From DATKHR01 sp035510155 (GTDB taxonomy: Bacteria > Acidobacteriota > Vicinamibacteria > Vicinamibacterales > CAVVIG01), in the NCBI GenBank assembly GCA_035510155.1, contig DATKHR010000104.1, positions 1 through 29,300 of the forward strand: a stretch of DNA of 29,300 nucleotides, given 5' to 3'. This document shows positions 13,702 through 21,952 of the stretch, in pieces (within the stretch, counting starts at the first letter, position 1; each line of letters begins with the position of its first letter). Below the pieces are notes generated by a model, which saw nothing but the letters and a program-made list of their open reading frames with translations, ran no database searches and was not told the DNA's origin. Both the position numbers and the translations under genes were made by a program.

Positions 13702-16371
13702 GTGCGATCCCTTCTCATCAGGTTGACGTTTTTCCTCTCGTTCTTCATCCCGCTGGCGGCGCCAACCGCCCTTCGCGCGACGACCGGCGTGCCCTCGCCC
13801 GATTCGGTCTTCGGATTCCAGCCGGGCGCCGACTTCAAGCTGGCCACCTACGAACAGTCGCTCGACTACTTTCAAAGGGTCGCCGCCGCCAGCAAATACG
13901 TCAAGCTCGTGATGGCTGGATCGACCTCGCAAGGGCGCCCCATGTACTTCGCGCTCGTCTCCTCGCCCGACAATCTCTCAAAAATCGATCGCTACCGAGA
14001 AATCGCCCGGCGCCTCGCGCATCCTCAGGGCCTCAGTGACGGTGAGGCAAAGCGTCTCGCTCACGAAGGCAAGGCGCTCGTCCACATCGACGGCGGACTC
14101 CACGCAACAGAAGTCGCCGGGCCGCAACATACGCCGCTCCTGCTCTACGACCTGGTCGGCCGGGCGGACGATCCCGACGTCAGAGCCATTCTGGAAAATG
14201 TTGTCTTGATGCTCTGGCCAACGATCAACCCCGACGGCCAACAGATGGTCGCCTCTTGGTACATGCAGAACGTCGGCACGCCGTACGAGCTCGCCGCGCT
14301 CCCACGTCTCTATCAGGAATACGTCGGCCACGACAACAACCGGGACGCGTACATGCTCAACATGATCGAATCACGCGTCGTCGAGCACACGTGGCGGCAG
14401 TGGGAGCCGCAGATCATCTATGTTCACCATCAGTCCGGACCCTTTCCGACGCGGATTTGGCTGCCGCCGTTCTCCGAACCGGTGGGGACCGACACACCCT
14501 ACATCATGTCCCGACAGGTGAACATGATCGGGATGGCGATCGCCATGGCTCTGGAGGCGCGCGGTCAGGTAGGCGCGACGCACATGGGGACCGCCTTCGA
14601 CGCGTGGTATCCGGGGTACATCGATTACGCGCCGAACTTCAAGAATATCGCCGCGTTCTGGACCGAAACCGCCCTTTATCAGTACGCGACGCCGCACACA
14701 TACACGATCGACGACTTTCCCGAAAACATGCGCGATCTGCGGCCGCAGAGCTTGTATTCCAGTCCGTGGCCGCCCGGTCTGTGGCGATTGCGCGACGCGG
14801 TCGACTACATGACCACGGCGTCGCTCTCAGTTCTTGAGTTCGCGTCCAAATACAAGGACTCTCTGCTGCTCAACCGCTACAAGGCGGGGGTCGAACAGAT
14901 TGCTCTTGGAAAGACGAAGGCGCCGTTCGCCTACTTCGTCCCCCAACAGCAGCGCGATCCCGTTGCCGCCGTTGAGCTCCTCCGCCGTCTGGCGTTTGGC
15001 GGCGTGCGCGTCTGGCAGTTGACCGGCGACGCAGTCATCAACGACGAAACGCTCCCGGCGGGCACATGGGTCATCCCGACCGACCAGGAATTCGCGGCGA
15101 TGGCTCGCGAGGTGCTCGACGTCCAACGTTATCCGGATCTCCGTCAGTACCCCGGCGGCCCTCCCGAGCGGCCGTACGACGCCGCCGGGTGGACGCTGCC
15201 CCTCCAAATGGGCGTGCGCGTCGTCGCCGCGGCGCGTCCGCTCGGAGACGATGTCCGAGCGAAGATGAAATTGCTTGGCTCGACGCCCGAGCCGAAAATC
15301 AAGCCGACGCCGTACGACGCCGCGCTCGACAAGGATGCAGCGCCCTTCGATAGCCCTCCGGGCGCGGGCTTCGACAGCGACCGCGGCGCCGCGGCGATTG
15401 TTCCGCCACCAGGTCGCGTGATTGGGACCGGCAGCGTGCTGGTCGTCGATCCTGCCCAGAACAACGCCTTTCGCGCGCTGAATCGTGCGTGGGCCCAAGG
15501 CGCGACGACCCAGCGGTCGGAGGGCCGATACGCCATCGCAGGACTCTCCGAAGCAGCACAGGACGACGTCGTGAAGTCGCTCGCCCTCACAGCGGAACGG
15601 CACGGAGGGTTGACTCGTGGGGCGGAGTCGATCCTGCCAAAGCCACGTCTTGGACTCTTTCAGCCGTGGACCGGCAGCCTGGACGAAGGGTGGACGCGCT
15701 GGCTCCTCGAGCAGTACGGCTTCGAGCTCGCCCTGATTCACCCAGAAGATTTCAAGCTCCCGTTGCGCGACAGGATCGATGTCCTCGTCATGCCCGACGA
15801 TGCGAGGGTGCCGGTGGCTGGCGCGGCGACTGGCAGCCCAGGCGGAAGGAGCGGGCGAGGCAGCCCGCAACGTCCCGAGTACGCGTATCAGCTGACTGCC
15901 GCCGATCTGCAGGGATTCCGACAATTCGTTCGCGGCGGCGGGACGATCGTCTGCCTGAGCAACGCCAGCGCCTTCGCCATCCAACAGCTCGAGCTGCCGG
16001 TTCGCAATGTCGTCGCCGGCTTACGGCCGGAAGAGTTCTTCCTGCGTGGCTCGATCGTCGAAGTGGCCGTCGATACGCACCATCCAATCATGGCCGGCAT
16101 GCCCGACAGAGCGGCAGTCTTCGTTGACGGCAGCCCGGTCTTCGAAACGACAGACGGCTTCAGGGGAAGCACGCTTGCGCGGTACCAAGATGAGGGATCG
16201 CCACTTCGGTCCGGTTATGTCATCGGCGAGAAACACCTGAATGGAAAGGCCGCCGCGCTCGACGTCAGAGTCGGCGACGGGCATGTCGTGCTGATCGGTT
16301 TCCGCCCGGAGTGGCGCGGCCAGCCTTTCGGAGCGTTCAGAGTGTTGTTCAACGCCGTGCTGTACCATTGA
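13702..16371 (+). CDS. Exported M14-family zinc carboxypeptidase-like protein
   Basis: An 889-residue M14 metallopeptidase-like protein. The N-terminus (VRSLLIRLTFFLSFFIPLA) is a signal peptide, which with the nearby -10 box supports GTG 13702 rather than the longer open frame. The zinc site is visible: H134 and E137 in GLHATEVAG, and a His in IIYVHHQSGP (242 or 243). DNNRDAYML supplies the family Arg, and the catalytic Glu is probably E322 in FWTETALY. The peptidase domain covers about 40-400. The C-terminal half looks like a glutamine-amidotransferase-like fold (DVLVMPDDA; FVRGGGTIVCLSN) as in related long bacterial M14 proteins. A Gly/Ser/Arg-rich low-complexity insert lies near residue 715. 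It may release amino acids from peptides or act on cell-wall peptides; the substrate is not evident. Confidence 0.88.
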   Translation: MRSLLIRLTFFLSFFIPLAAPTALRATTGVPSPDSVFGFQPGADFKLATYEQSLDYFQRVAAASKYVKLVMAGSTSQGRPMYFALVSSPDNLSKIDRYREIARRLAHPQGLSDGEAKRLAHEGKALVHIDGGLHATEVAGPQHTPLLLYDLVGRADDPDVRAILENVVLMLWPTINPDGQQMVASWYMQNVGTPYELAALPRLYQEYVGHDNNRDAYMLNMIESRVVEHTWRQWEPQIIYVHHQSGPFPTRIWLPPFSEPVGTDTPYIMSRQVNMIGMAIAMALEARGQVGATHMGTAFDAWYPGYIDYAPNFKNIAAFWTETALYQYATPHTYTIDDFPENMRDLRPQSLYSSPWPPGLWRLRDAVDYMTTASLSVLEFASKYKDSLLLNRYKAGVEQIALGKTKAPFAYFVPQQQRDPVAAVELLRRLAFGGVRVWQLTGDAVINDETLPAGTWVIPTDQEFAAMAREVLDVQRYPDLRQYPGGPPERPYDAAGWTLPLQMGVRVVAAARPLGDDVRAKMKLLGSTPEPKIKPTPYDAALDKDAAPFDSPPGAGFDSDRGAAAIVPPPGRVIGTGSVLVVDPAQNNAFRALNRAWAQGATTQRSEGRYAIAGLSEAAQDDVVKSLALTAERHGGLTRGAESILPKPRLGLFQPWTGSLDEGWTRWLLEQYGFELALIHPEDFKLPLRDRIDVLVMPDDARVPVAGAATGSPGGRSGRGSPQRPEYAYQLTAADLQGFRQFVRGGGTIVCLSNASAFAIQQLELPVRNVVAGLRPEEFFLRGSIVEVAVDTHHPIMAGMPDRAAVFVDGSPVFETTDGFRGSTLARYQDEGSPLRSGYVIGEKHLNGKAAALDVRVGDGHVVLIGFRPEWRGQPFGAFRVLFNAVLYH

Positions 16372-16405
16372 CGCGTCGCGGCGGGACACCGAGGGTCGCC
16401 GCATT

Positions 16406-16837
16406 TTGGGCCGAATCGTGATCCCGGTCACTGACAGCATCGCTATCGACGAGCGCGACCTCGAAGAGCGATTCGTCCGCGCATCGGGCCCCGGAGGCCA
16501 GAACGTCAACAAGGTCGCGACCGCCGTCGAGCTCCGCTTCAACGTCGGCGCTTCGGCACTCCCGTCCGACGTCAAAGTTCGCCTCGTCGCCCTGGCCGGT
16601 CGTCGGATGACCGTGGGGGATGTCCTGCTCATCGACAGCCGGCATCACCGCACACAGGCTCAGAATCGGGAGGCCGCGCTTGCCCGGCTCGTCGTATTGA
16701 TTCGACGCGCGGCGGTCGGTCCGACCAAGCGGCGGCAGACGAAGCCAACCGTGGCCGCCCGCGAGAAACGGATCGCGTCGAAGAGACAGCGAGGTCACGT
16801 CAAGGCGCAGCGCCGCCTCCGGCTGGACGATGAGTGA
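16406..16837 (+). CDS. arfB: Ribosome rescue peptidyl-tRNA hydrolase ArfB (YaeJ)
   Basis: ArfB enters stalled ribosomes that lack a stop codon and releases the peptide. The 143-residue protein has the class-I release-factor GGQ loop (30-32, in RASGPGGQNVNKV) followed by the long basic tail (KRRQTKPTVAAREKRI, SKRQRGHVK) that fills the mRNA channel. Length matches the family (about 140). There is no codon-recognition domain, which distinguishes it from prfA and prfB. The best start is uncertain: TTG 16406 has GAGGG about 10 nt upstream, while GTG 16418 would shorten the protein by four residues. It follows the M14 gene by 34 nt. Confidence 0.93.
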   Translation: MGRIVIPVTDSIAIDERDLEERFVRASGPGGQNVNKVATAVELRFNVGASALPSDVKVRLVALAGRRMTVGDVLLIDSRHHRTQAQNREAALARLVVLIRRAAVGPTKRRQTKPTVAAREKRIASKRQRGHVKAQRRLRLDDE

Positions 16838-16897
16838 TCGTCACCTCCGCGCGGGCGCTTCCGGCCGATCGCGTTGGCTTCGCTTTGTGTTTGCCCG

Positions 16898-16903
16898 TAC
16901 AAT
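16898..16903 (+). promoter_or_regulatory. -10 box placed for a leaderless DUF423 mRNA
   Basis: TACAAT, 7 nt before ATG 16911, with a partial -35 (TTGGCT, 16874-16879) at 18 bp. No Shine-Dalgarno site is present. Confidence 0.5.
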
Positions 16904-16910
16904 CGCCGCC

Positions 16911-17291
16911 ATGGATCGCACGTTTTTGCTGGCCGGCGCGGTTGCGGGCTTTCTCGGCGTCGGCTTCGGCGCCTTCGGCGCGCATGCGCTGCGGGCGCGC
17001 ATTTCGCCGGAGATGCTCGCCGTCTTCGAGACCGGCGTGCGGTACCAGATGTACCATGCGCTCGCGCTCGTCCTCACGTCGCTCGTCACTTCCCTGGGCG
17101 TGGCGCGGATGAGCGCGTGGCTCATGACCATCGCCGGCTGGTCCTTCATCGTTGGAATCGTGCTGTTTTCCGGGAGTCTGTATGCGCTGGCCGTGACCGG
17201 AGTCACCGTTCTCGGCGCCATCACGCCGCTTGGCGGACTGGCGTTTCTCGCGGGCTGGGCCTGCCTCGCGTTGGCCGCTGCCGGGGCCTGA
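16911..17291 (+). CDS. DUF423 (YgdD-like) small membrane protein
   Basis: A 126-residue protein of unknown function with four predicted membrane helices. The family is recognisable from LGVGFGAFGAHALR (15-28), FETGVRYQMYHALAL (39-53) and FSGSLYALAVTG with ITPLGGLAFLAGW near the end. Length is typical of DUF423. The frame is open further upstream, but ATG 16911 begins the first membrane helix and has a -10 box at 7 nt. Neighbours (ArfB upstream, convergent GGDEF gene downstream) give no functional hint. Confidence 0.9.
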   Translation: MDRTFLLAGAVAGFLGVGFGAFGAHALRARISPEMLAVFETGVRYQMYHALALVLTSLVTSLGVARMSAWLMTIAGWSFIVGIVLFSGSLYALAVTGVTVLGAITPLGGLAFLAGWACLALAAAGA

Positions 17292-17309
17292 CTCGGGGCC
17301 TGAGCGGCG

Positions 17310-18257
17310 TCAGGATCTCTTGACGACGGTTTTCAGACGGGTCGCGAGATCCACATGGACGGCGCGATCCCTGCCTTCGTGTTTCGCGGCGTACAGAAGG
17401 TCATCGGCAACGCCCAACGCGTCTCTCGCCGTGGCATCGCGCGAGGGCACCACCGAAACCGCGCCGATGCTCACCGTGATGGGCCTATCCTCAGCTTCCT
17501 CCGTTTCAGGCGCGGAAACCCCACAGAGCAGATTCCTGAGGACGGCGGCCATCATCACCGAGTCGACTCGCGGCAGGATCAGGGCGAACTCCTCGCCACC
17601 GAACCGGGCCACGAGGTCGCCCGCTCGCCGGGCGTGCCACGTGAAGGAGGCGGCAATGCGGCGCAGGCGCTCGTCGCCCGCCAAGTGGCCGTGACGATCG
17701 TTGAACCGCTTGAAATGGTCGACGTCCGCGATCGCCAGCGACAACCACGTCCCCGCGCGCTGGCTCCGTCGCCATTCCTCGTCGAACGCCTCATCAAACC
17801 GCCGGCGATTTGCGACGCCCGTCAAGGGATCGCGCGAGGCCAGGTGTTCCAGCATGTCTCGAGTCCGCTTGAGCTCGACATGCGTGCGGACTCGTGCCCG
17901 AACGATGGCGGGACGAACCGGCTTCGTGATGTAGTCGACGCCCCCGGCCTCGAATCCCCGAGCCTCCTCCAGGCTGTCCTCGAGGATCGTCACGAACACC
18001 ACCGGCAGATTCGCCGTGGCCGGATCGGCCTTGAGGCGGCGGCAGATGTCGAAGCCATCGATGCCAGGCATCAGCACATCGAGCAGCACGAGGTCGATAT
18101 CATTGGCGGCAACGCGGTCGAGCACCTCCCCGCCCGTCGCCGCTCGGATGACTTCGAACTCGTCTTTGAGCGCGTTGGAGATGATCAGGATGGTTGCCGG
18201 ATCGTCGTCGGCAACGAGCACGCGAGGCCTGTCAACGTTCAACGTAGACAGACCCAT
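17310..18257 (-). CDS. Response regulator diguanylate cyclase (REC-GGDEF)
   Basis: A 315-residue enzyme predicted to make cyclic di-GMP when its receiver is phosphorylated. The receiver (about 12-128) has acidic residues D17-D19, phospho-acceptor D60, T90 and K112. The GGDEF domain (about 138-305) has DPLTG (143-147), the active-site GGEEF (220-224) and an intact inhibitory site R211-A-G-D214 five residues before it, so product inhibition is likely. No membrane segment is present. ATG 18257 overlaps the end of msrA by 26 nt; TTG at codon 6 and GTG at codon 13 are alternatives. Cotranscription with msrA is likely. The partner kinase is not adjacent. Confidence 0.93.
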   Translation of the reverse strand: MGLSTLNVDRPRVLVADDDPATILIISNALKDEFEVIRAATGGEVLDRVAANDIDLVLLDVLMPGIDGFDICRRLKADPATANLPVVFVTILEDSLEEARGFEAGGVDYITKPVRPAIVRARVRTHVELKRTRDMLEHLASRDPLTGVANRRRFDEAFDEEWRRSQRAGTWLSLAIADVDHFKRFNDRHGHLAGDERLRRIAASFTWHARRAGDLVARFGGEEFALILPRVDSVMMAAVLRNLLCGVSAPETEEAEDRPITVSIGAVSVVPSRDATARDALGVADDLLYAAKHEGRDRAVHVDLATRLKTVVKRS

Positions 18258-18936
18258 AGAGCTTGCGCAGCGCGTCCACTTTCGGCCGATCGTTGATCAC
18301 GATGTAGGGGTCGTACGGATGACGCGCCGCATAGTCCTGGTGGTAGGCCTCCGCCGGATAGAATGCCTCCAACGGAGCGATCGCGGTGACGATGCGCCGC
18401 CGGAAGACTTTCGCTTCACCGAGCTGCGCCACGTATAACTCGGCGATCCGCTTCTGATCCTCTCCGGCGTAGAAAATCACCGAGCGATATTGCGCGCCTT
18501 CGTCGGGCCCTTGGCGGTTCAGCTGCGTGGGATCGTGAGCGACAGCGAAGAAGATCTTGAGAATCTGGCCGAACGAGACCTGCGCCGGATCGTAGAGGAC
18601 ACGAACCGTCTCGGCATGGCCGGTCGTGCCGCTGCTGACGATCTCGTACTTCGCCGTTTTCGCCGAGCCGCCCGAGTAGCCCGAGGTTGCGCTGACGACG
18701 CCCTTCACGTGTTGAAAGACCGCCTGAACACCCCAGAAGCAGCCTCCGGCAAGGGCAACGCTCTCCGGCGCGCCGGCAGCCAGCGGGTTGTCGACCGCTG
18801 GATCAGGAAACGGGGCGTCCTTGGCCGCGAGCTCGGGGACCGAGAGCACGCCGTCGGGGGCACCGCGTTCAAAGGCGACGATCCCGGCGAGAGCCAACGC
18901 AACTGTCGCGACGACGACAAGCGCCCTGGTGTGCAC
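18232..18936 (-). CDS. msrA: Exported or membrane-anchored peptide methionine sulfoxide reductase MsrA
   Basis: MsrA reduces methionine-S-sulfoxide in oxidised proteins. The 234-residue protein has the catalytic motif GGCFWG with Cys66, and SGYSGG, GTTGHAE and AYHQDY as in the family. The first 25 residues (MHTRALVVVATVALALAGIV) are one hydrophobic helix, so the enzyme should be in the periplasm, anchored or cleaved. Cys66 is the only cysteine, so the usual resolving Cys is absent and regeneration must use an outside thiol. GTG 18936 lacks a Shine-Dalgarno site; a TATACA hexamer lies 9 nt upstream. Its 3' end overlaps the diguanylate cyclase gene. Confidence 0.94.
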   Translation of the reverse strand: MHTRALVVVATVALALAGIVAFERGAPDGVLSVPELAAKDAPFPDPAVDNPLAAGAPESVALAGGCFWGVQAVFQHVKGVVSATSGYSGGSAKTAKYEIVSSGTTGHAETVRVLYDPAQVSFGQILKIFFAVAHDPTQLNRQGPDEGAQYRSVIFYAGEDQKRIAELYVAQLGEAKVFRRRIVTAIAPLEAFYPAEAYHQDYAARHPYDPYIVINDRPKVDALRKLYGSVYVER

Positions 18937-18945
18937 TGGCGACGA

Positions 18946-18951
18946 TGTATA
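18946..18951 (-). promoter_or_regulatory. Weak -10 box for msrA
   Basis: TATACA on the minus strand, 9 nt before GTG 18936 (4 of 6 matches). It fits the short-leader pattern seen at other genes here. The stretch 18937-19111 otherwise shows nothing. Confidence 0.3.
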
Positions 18952-19111
18952 TCACGAATGCCTCGGGCGGGCGGGTCGGGATCAGGAGGTCGGGTGGGTC
19001 AGATGCGTCGGGGGGCTCGGCGACTGAAGGGCCGCCTTGCCGGTCGAATGCCCATGGTGAAAGCCGGCCTGAACGTTCCGCAGGGAATCGACGAGAGCGG
19101 GCTTGAGATCA

Positions 19112-21676
19112 TTACCGCCTATCGTCCGCGTCCCCATCAGCATCGGCGACGCTGTGACGAACGAACGCGCTGCGAACCGAAGGCGGCATTGCCGATGAAG
19201 CCCCTCTGACCGCCCGCCAGATGATTTCGTTCAGCTCGACGTCGGATGCGCGATCGGGCTCGCTGAAATCCATTCGAAGTGATGCAACCGCTCCGTACGC
19301 GTTCGGCCCGTTTCGTTCGTCGATCGACACGCGCGCATCAAGGCGCGTAAAGGGCATAGGCGCGGGCGTCGCCTGGAACGCCTTGTACAGCGGCGCCGCC
19401 GCGGCGTCGAACTGGCTCATCGGCGGGAGCCCGAAGATGAGCTCAATGGTCCGCAACACTCCGGACGTGGTGTAGAGCGTGCTGTCGACCACGCGCCGTT
19501 TCGAGAACGGGCTCACCACCAGTGCCGGCGAGCGATGCGCATCGACATGATCGGCTCCATTCTGCGCGTCGTCCTCCACGACGAAGATCGCCGATTCATT
19601 CCAGTACTTGCTATGCGAGATGATCTCGAGGAGGCGGCCAAGAGCCTGATCGTTCTCGGCGACCATCGCGCGCGGCGTCGGCGTCCCCGGTCGCGTGCCG
19701 CTCGTGTGGTCGTTCCCGAGCCGCACGATGGACAGCGCGGGCAACCGACCGTTGGCTTCGAACTCCCGGAATTCGCGCAGCCACTGATCGACGCGGCGGG
19801 AGTCGGGAATCGTCAAGTCCCATGGCGGATAGGTCGGGCTCACCCGGTCGCGCAGGCTCGGAACCGAGGCGATAGCGGGCACCTTCCCCGCCGCGCGTTC
19901 CGCCGGAGTGCCCGGTCCCCAATGCGTAAACTCACCGTAGCTCCGCACAGACACATTGGCACGGATGCAGGCGTCCCAGATGTAGCCGTTCGCGGGCGCG
20001 GCGACGTTCCCGTAGGGGTTCCGCATCTTGCCGCCGCCCTCGCTCAGGTAGGCGCTTCCGCGGCGGGCGTAGTTGGTCGGCCACATCTTTTCGACGAAGT
20101 CCGTTGCATACGCGCCCGTCGAAAACGCATGCCCGTCGTAGCTGACTTCAGCATCGACGAAGAAGTTATCGAGCACGCCGAACTCGCGGGCCAGCGCGTG
20201 CGCGTTGGGCGTCACGTCCTCGCCGAAGAGCGTCAGCGCGGGATCGCCGTCACCGGCGCCGAGGTCACCGAAGACCTGATCATAAGTTCGGTTCTCCCGG
20301 ATCACATAGAACACGTGCTTGATCGGAGAGGGGGCGCCAACGCGGCCGGGAATGGGCGAAGCGGCCGGCGCGCCCGCCGGCACGAGACGATGATCGTCGG
20401 AGTAAGGCGTCGCATCGTAGACCAGCTTGGTCAGCACGCGCAGGCGCTCTCGATCCGGCGTCGGCAGAATCGACAGCGTTCCCGTCAGCGTCGCAGCGAT
20501 ATATTGACGCTCCGCACCGGTGCCTGGGCCTGCCCGAAACCGCGGATTCGCGGCCGAGCCAAGCCCTTTGCCGCTCAGGACGAAGAGATTCGCTCCGTCA
20601 TGGCTGAACATCGCCGCGGTCGGGTACCAGCCAGTCGGAATGAAACCCTCGACCTCGCTCCGGCCGGGCGTCGCCACGTCGACCACAGCAATGGCGTTGT
20701 TGTCAGCGTTCGCGACGAGCAGACGCTTGTCATCGGGTGACAGGCTCACGTGATTGGGGGTCGAACCTGGCGGCGCATTGGGGAAGAGCGCCACTGAGAT
20801 CTTTTCCACGGCCCGGCTCGACGCGACGTCAATCGCCCAGACCGCGTTCGTGTTTGCGCAGGCGACGAACAGCCGACTGCCGTCGCGCGTGATCGCGAGA
20901 CTGTTCGGGTGCTCGCCGACCGGGATCTCACCAATCAAGTCGAGGCTGTGCGCGTCGTAGACGAGCACTTTCCCGCCGCCCCACAGAGACACGAAGAGCT
21001 TGGAGCCGTCGCGTGACAAGAGGCATGTGTAGGGCTCCGCCGGCAGGTCAATCGTGCTCCGCACGTGACCGCTCGCGACATCGACTACGCTCACGCGCTG
21101 GCCGAGGACCTGGGCTGCGAAGAGCGTCGTGCCGTCCGGAGCGACCGCCAGGCCGCCGATGAAGAGTTGTGGCGCGGCATCCGGCCGGCTTTCTCTCGGG
21201 GGCGCCTCTTCGGGAAGCTCCGACTGCCGGTCCATCGGCCGCCCGAGCACCAGGTCGAGCGTACGCTGCAGCCCGCGGCTGTCGAAGAAGAGCTCGTGCA
21301 CCGTGCTGTTGCCGGCGCCGGAGACGAACAGACGTTTCCCGTCCGGATGCCAGGCCAGACCGAGCCAGGCATGGTCGAGCGGAATGCTGCCACGTATGGA
21401 GGCGTCGCTCAGCCGCACAATCGTCAGGGACGGCGTCGCATAGCCATTGTTCGAGACGAGCAGCGATTCGCCGTCTGGCGTCTCGATCATGGCGAGCGGG
21501 AGATCCCCAACCTGGACGTGGCGGCCGGCAGGCGCGATTCTCCAGCCGTTTGGCAGCTGCGTCACGCCGCCTCCCAGAAAGCCTGGGCGAAGCGCCGGGC
21601 GCACGTCGCCGAAGGAGCTGAGGCCGGCGACCAGAATAGTCAGCAGAACGACTTGCGCCAGCACGAGCCGCCGCAT
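19112..21676 (-). CDS. YncE-like beta-propeller fused to a phosphoesterase domain
   Basis: An 854-residue exported protein. The N-terminus (MRRLVLAQVVLLTILVAG) is a signal peptide or anchor. Residues about 50-410 hold repeated propeller strands of YncE type (LAWHPDGKRLFVSG, LAVAPDGTTLFAAQ, LAITRDGSRLFVACA, VSLSPDDKRLLVANA). Residues about 450-770 are a PF04185-type phosphoesterase/alkaline-phosphatase-like domain: FYVIRENRTYDQVFGD (455-470) carries the metal-site Glu and Asn, and EDDAQNGADH (701-710) the second metal cluster. Fusions of this type are known; the substrate is not. ATG 21676 is chosen because GGAGG lies 8 nt upstream and the signal peptide starts there. Confidence 0.9.
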   Translation of the reverse strand: MRRLVLAQVVLLTILVAGLSSFGDVRPALRPGFLGGGVTQLPNGWRIAPAGRHVQVGDLPLAMIETPDGESLLVSNNGYATPSLTIVRLSDASIRGSIPLDHAWLGLAWHPDGKRLFVSGAGNSTVHELFFDSRGLQRTLDLVLGRPMDRQSELPEEAPPRESRPDAAPQLFIGGLAVAPDGTTLFAAQVLGQRVSVVDVASGHVRSTIDLPAEPYTCLLSRDGSKLFVSLWGGGKVLVYDAHSLDLIGEIPVGEHPNSLAITRDGSRLFVACANTNAVWAIDVASSRAVEKISVALFPNAPPGSTPNHVSLSPDDKRLLVANADNNAIAVVDVATPGRSEVEGFIPTGWYPTAAMFSHDGANLFVLSGKGLGSAANPRFRAGPGTGAERQYIAATLTGTLSILPTPDRERLRVLTKLVYDATPYSDDHRLVPAGAPAASPIPGRVGAPSPIKHVFYVIRENRTYDQVFGDLGAGDGDPALTLFGEDVTPNAHALAREFGVLDNFFVDAEVSYDGHAFSTGAYATDFVEKMWPTNYARRGSAYLSEGGGKMRNPYGNVAAPANGYIWDACIRANVSVRSYGEFTHWGPGTPAERAAGKVPAIASVPSLRDRVSPTYPPWDLTIPDSRRVDQWLREFREFEANGRLPALSIVRLGNDHTSGTRPGTPTPRAMVAENDQALGRLLEIISHSKYWNESAIFVVEDDAQNGADHVDAHRSPALVVSPFSKRRVVDSTLYTTSGVLRTIELIFGLPPMSQFDAAAAPLYKAFQATPAPMPFTRLDARVSIDERNGPNAYGAVASLRMDFSEPDRASDVELNEIIWRAVRGASSAMPPSVRSAFVRHSVADADGDADDRR

Positions 21677-21684
21677 AGGCGCTT

Positions 21685-21689
21685 CCTCC
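21685..21689 (-). promoter_or_regulatory. Ribosome binding site of the YncE-phosphoesterase gene
   Basis: GGAGG on the minus strand, 8 nt before ATG 21676. It selects that start over the in-frame ATG five codons upstream (21691), which contains the site. Confidence 0.65.
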
Positions 21690-21725
21690 ATAGTTGGCTG
21701 AGGCGTTGAGGGAAGTCGAATGGAT

Positions 21726-21731
21726 AGTGTA
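21726..21731 (-). promoter_or_regulatory. Possible -10 box of the YncE-phosphoesterase gene
   Basis: TACACT on the minus strand, 49 nt before ATG 21676, without a clear -35. It would give a leader of about 40 nt that includes the ribosome site. Confidence 0.3.
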
Positions 21732-21934
21732 GCCGCAGTCTCGAGGATCCGCCGAACAACGGGTTCACGGAGGGTTGACGGAGACGTAAACTCGGCGGAC
21801 CCGGGGTTCCGACGAGCTGCCGCCCAGACCCGCCATCGAGGCCGCCAGCCGCCCTTGCCAATCCGTAGTGACCAGGCGGAGTCTGCTGCCGCGACATTCT
21901 TCGGGGCACAGGCCGAATCGGGCTGCGCGGGCAC

Positions 21935-21940
21935 TACAAT
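21935..21940 (+). promoter_or_regulatory. -10 box of the antiporter gene
   Basis: TACAAT, 12 nt before ATG 21953, same spacing as for the AmrS-like gene. No Shine-Dalgarno site is visible. Confidence 0.45.
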
Positions 21941-21952
21941 CGCGCGGGCCGC

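Noticed and set aside
14827..15984. A 385-codon minus-strand frame opposite the M14 peptidase
   Set aside because: Shadow of the M14 coding frame; no known motifs, signal or start context.
19535..20740. A 401-codon plus-strand frame opposite the YncE-phosphoesterase gene
   Set aside because: It is rich in Arg, Val and His with no fold signals, as expected for an antisense shadow; the minus strand carries a clear propeller and phosphoesterase.
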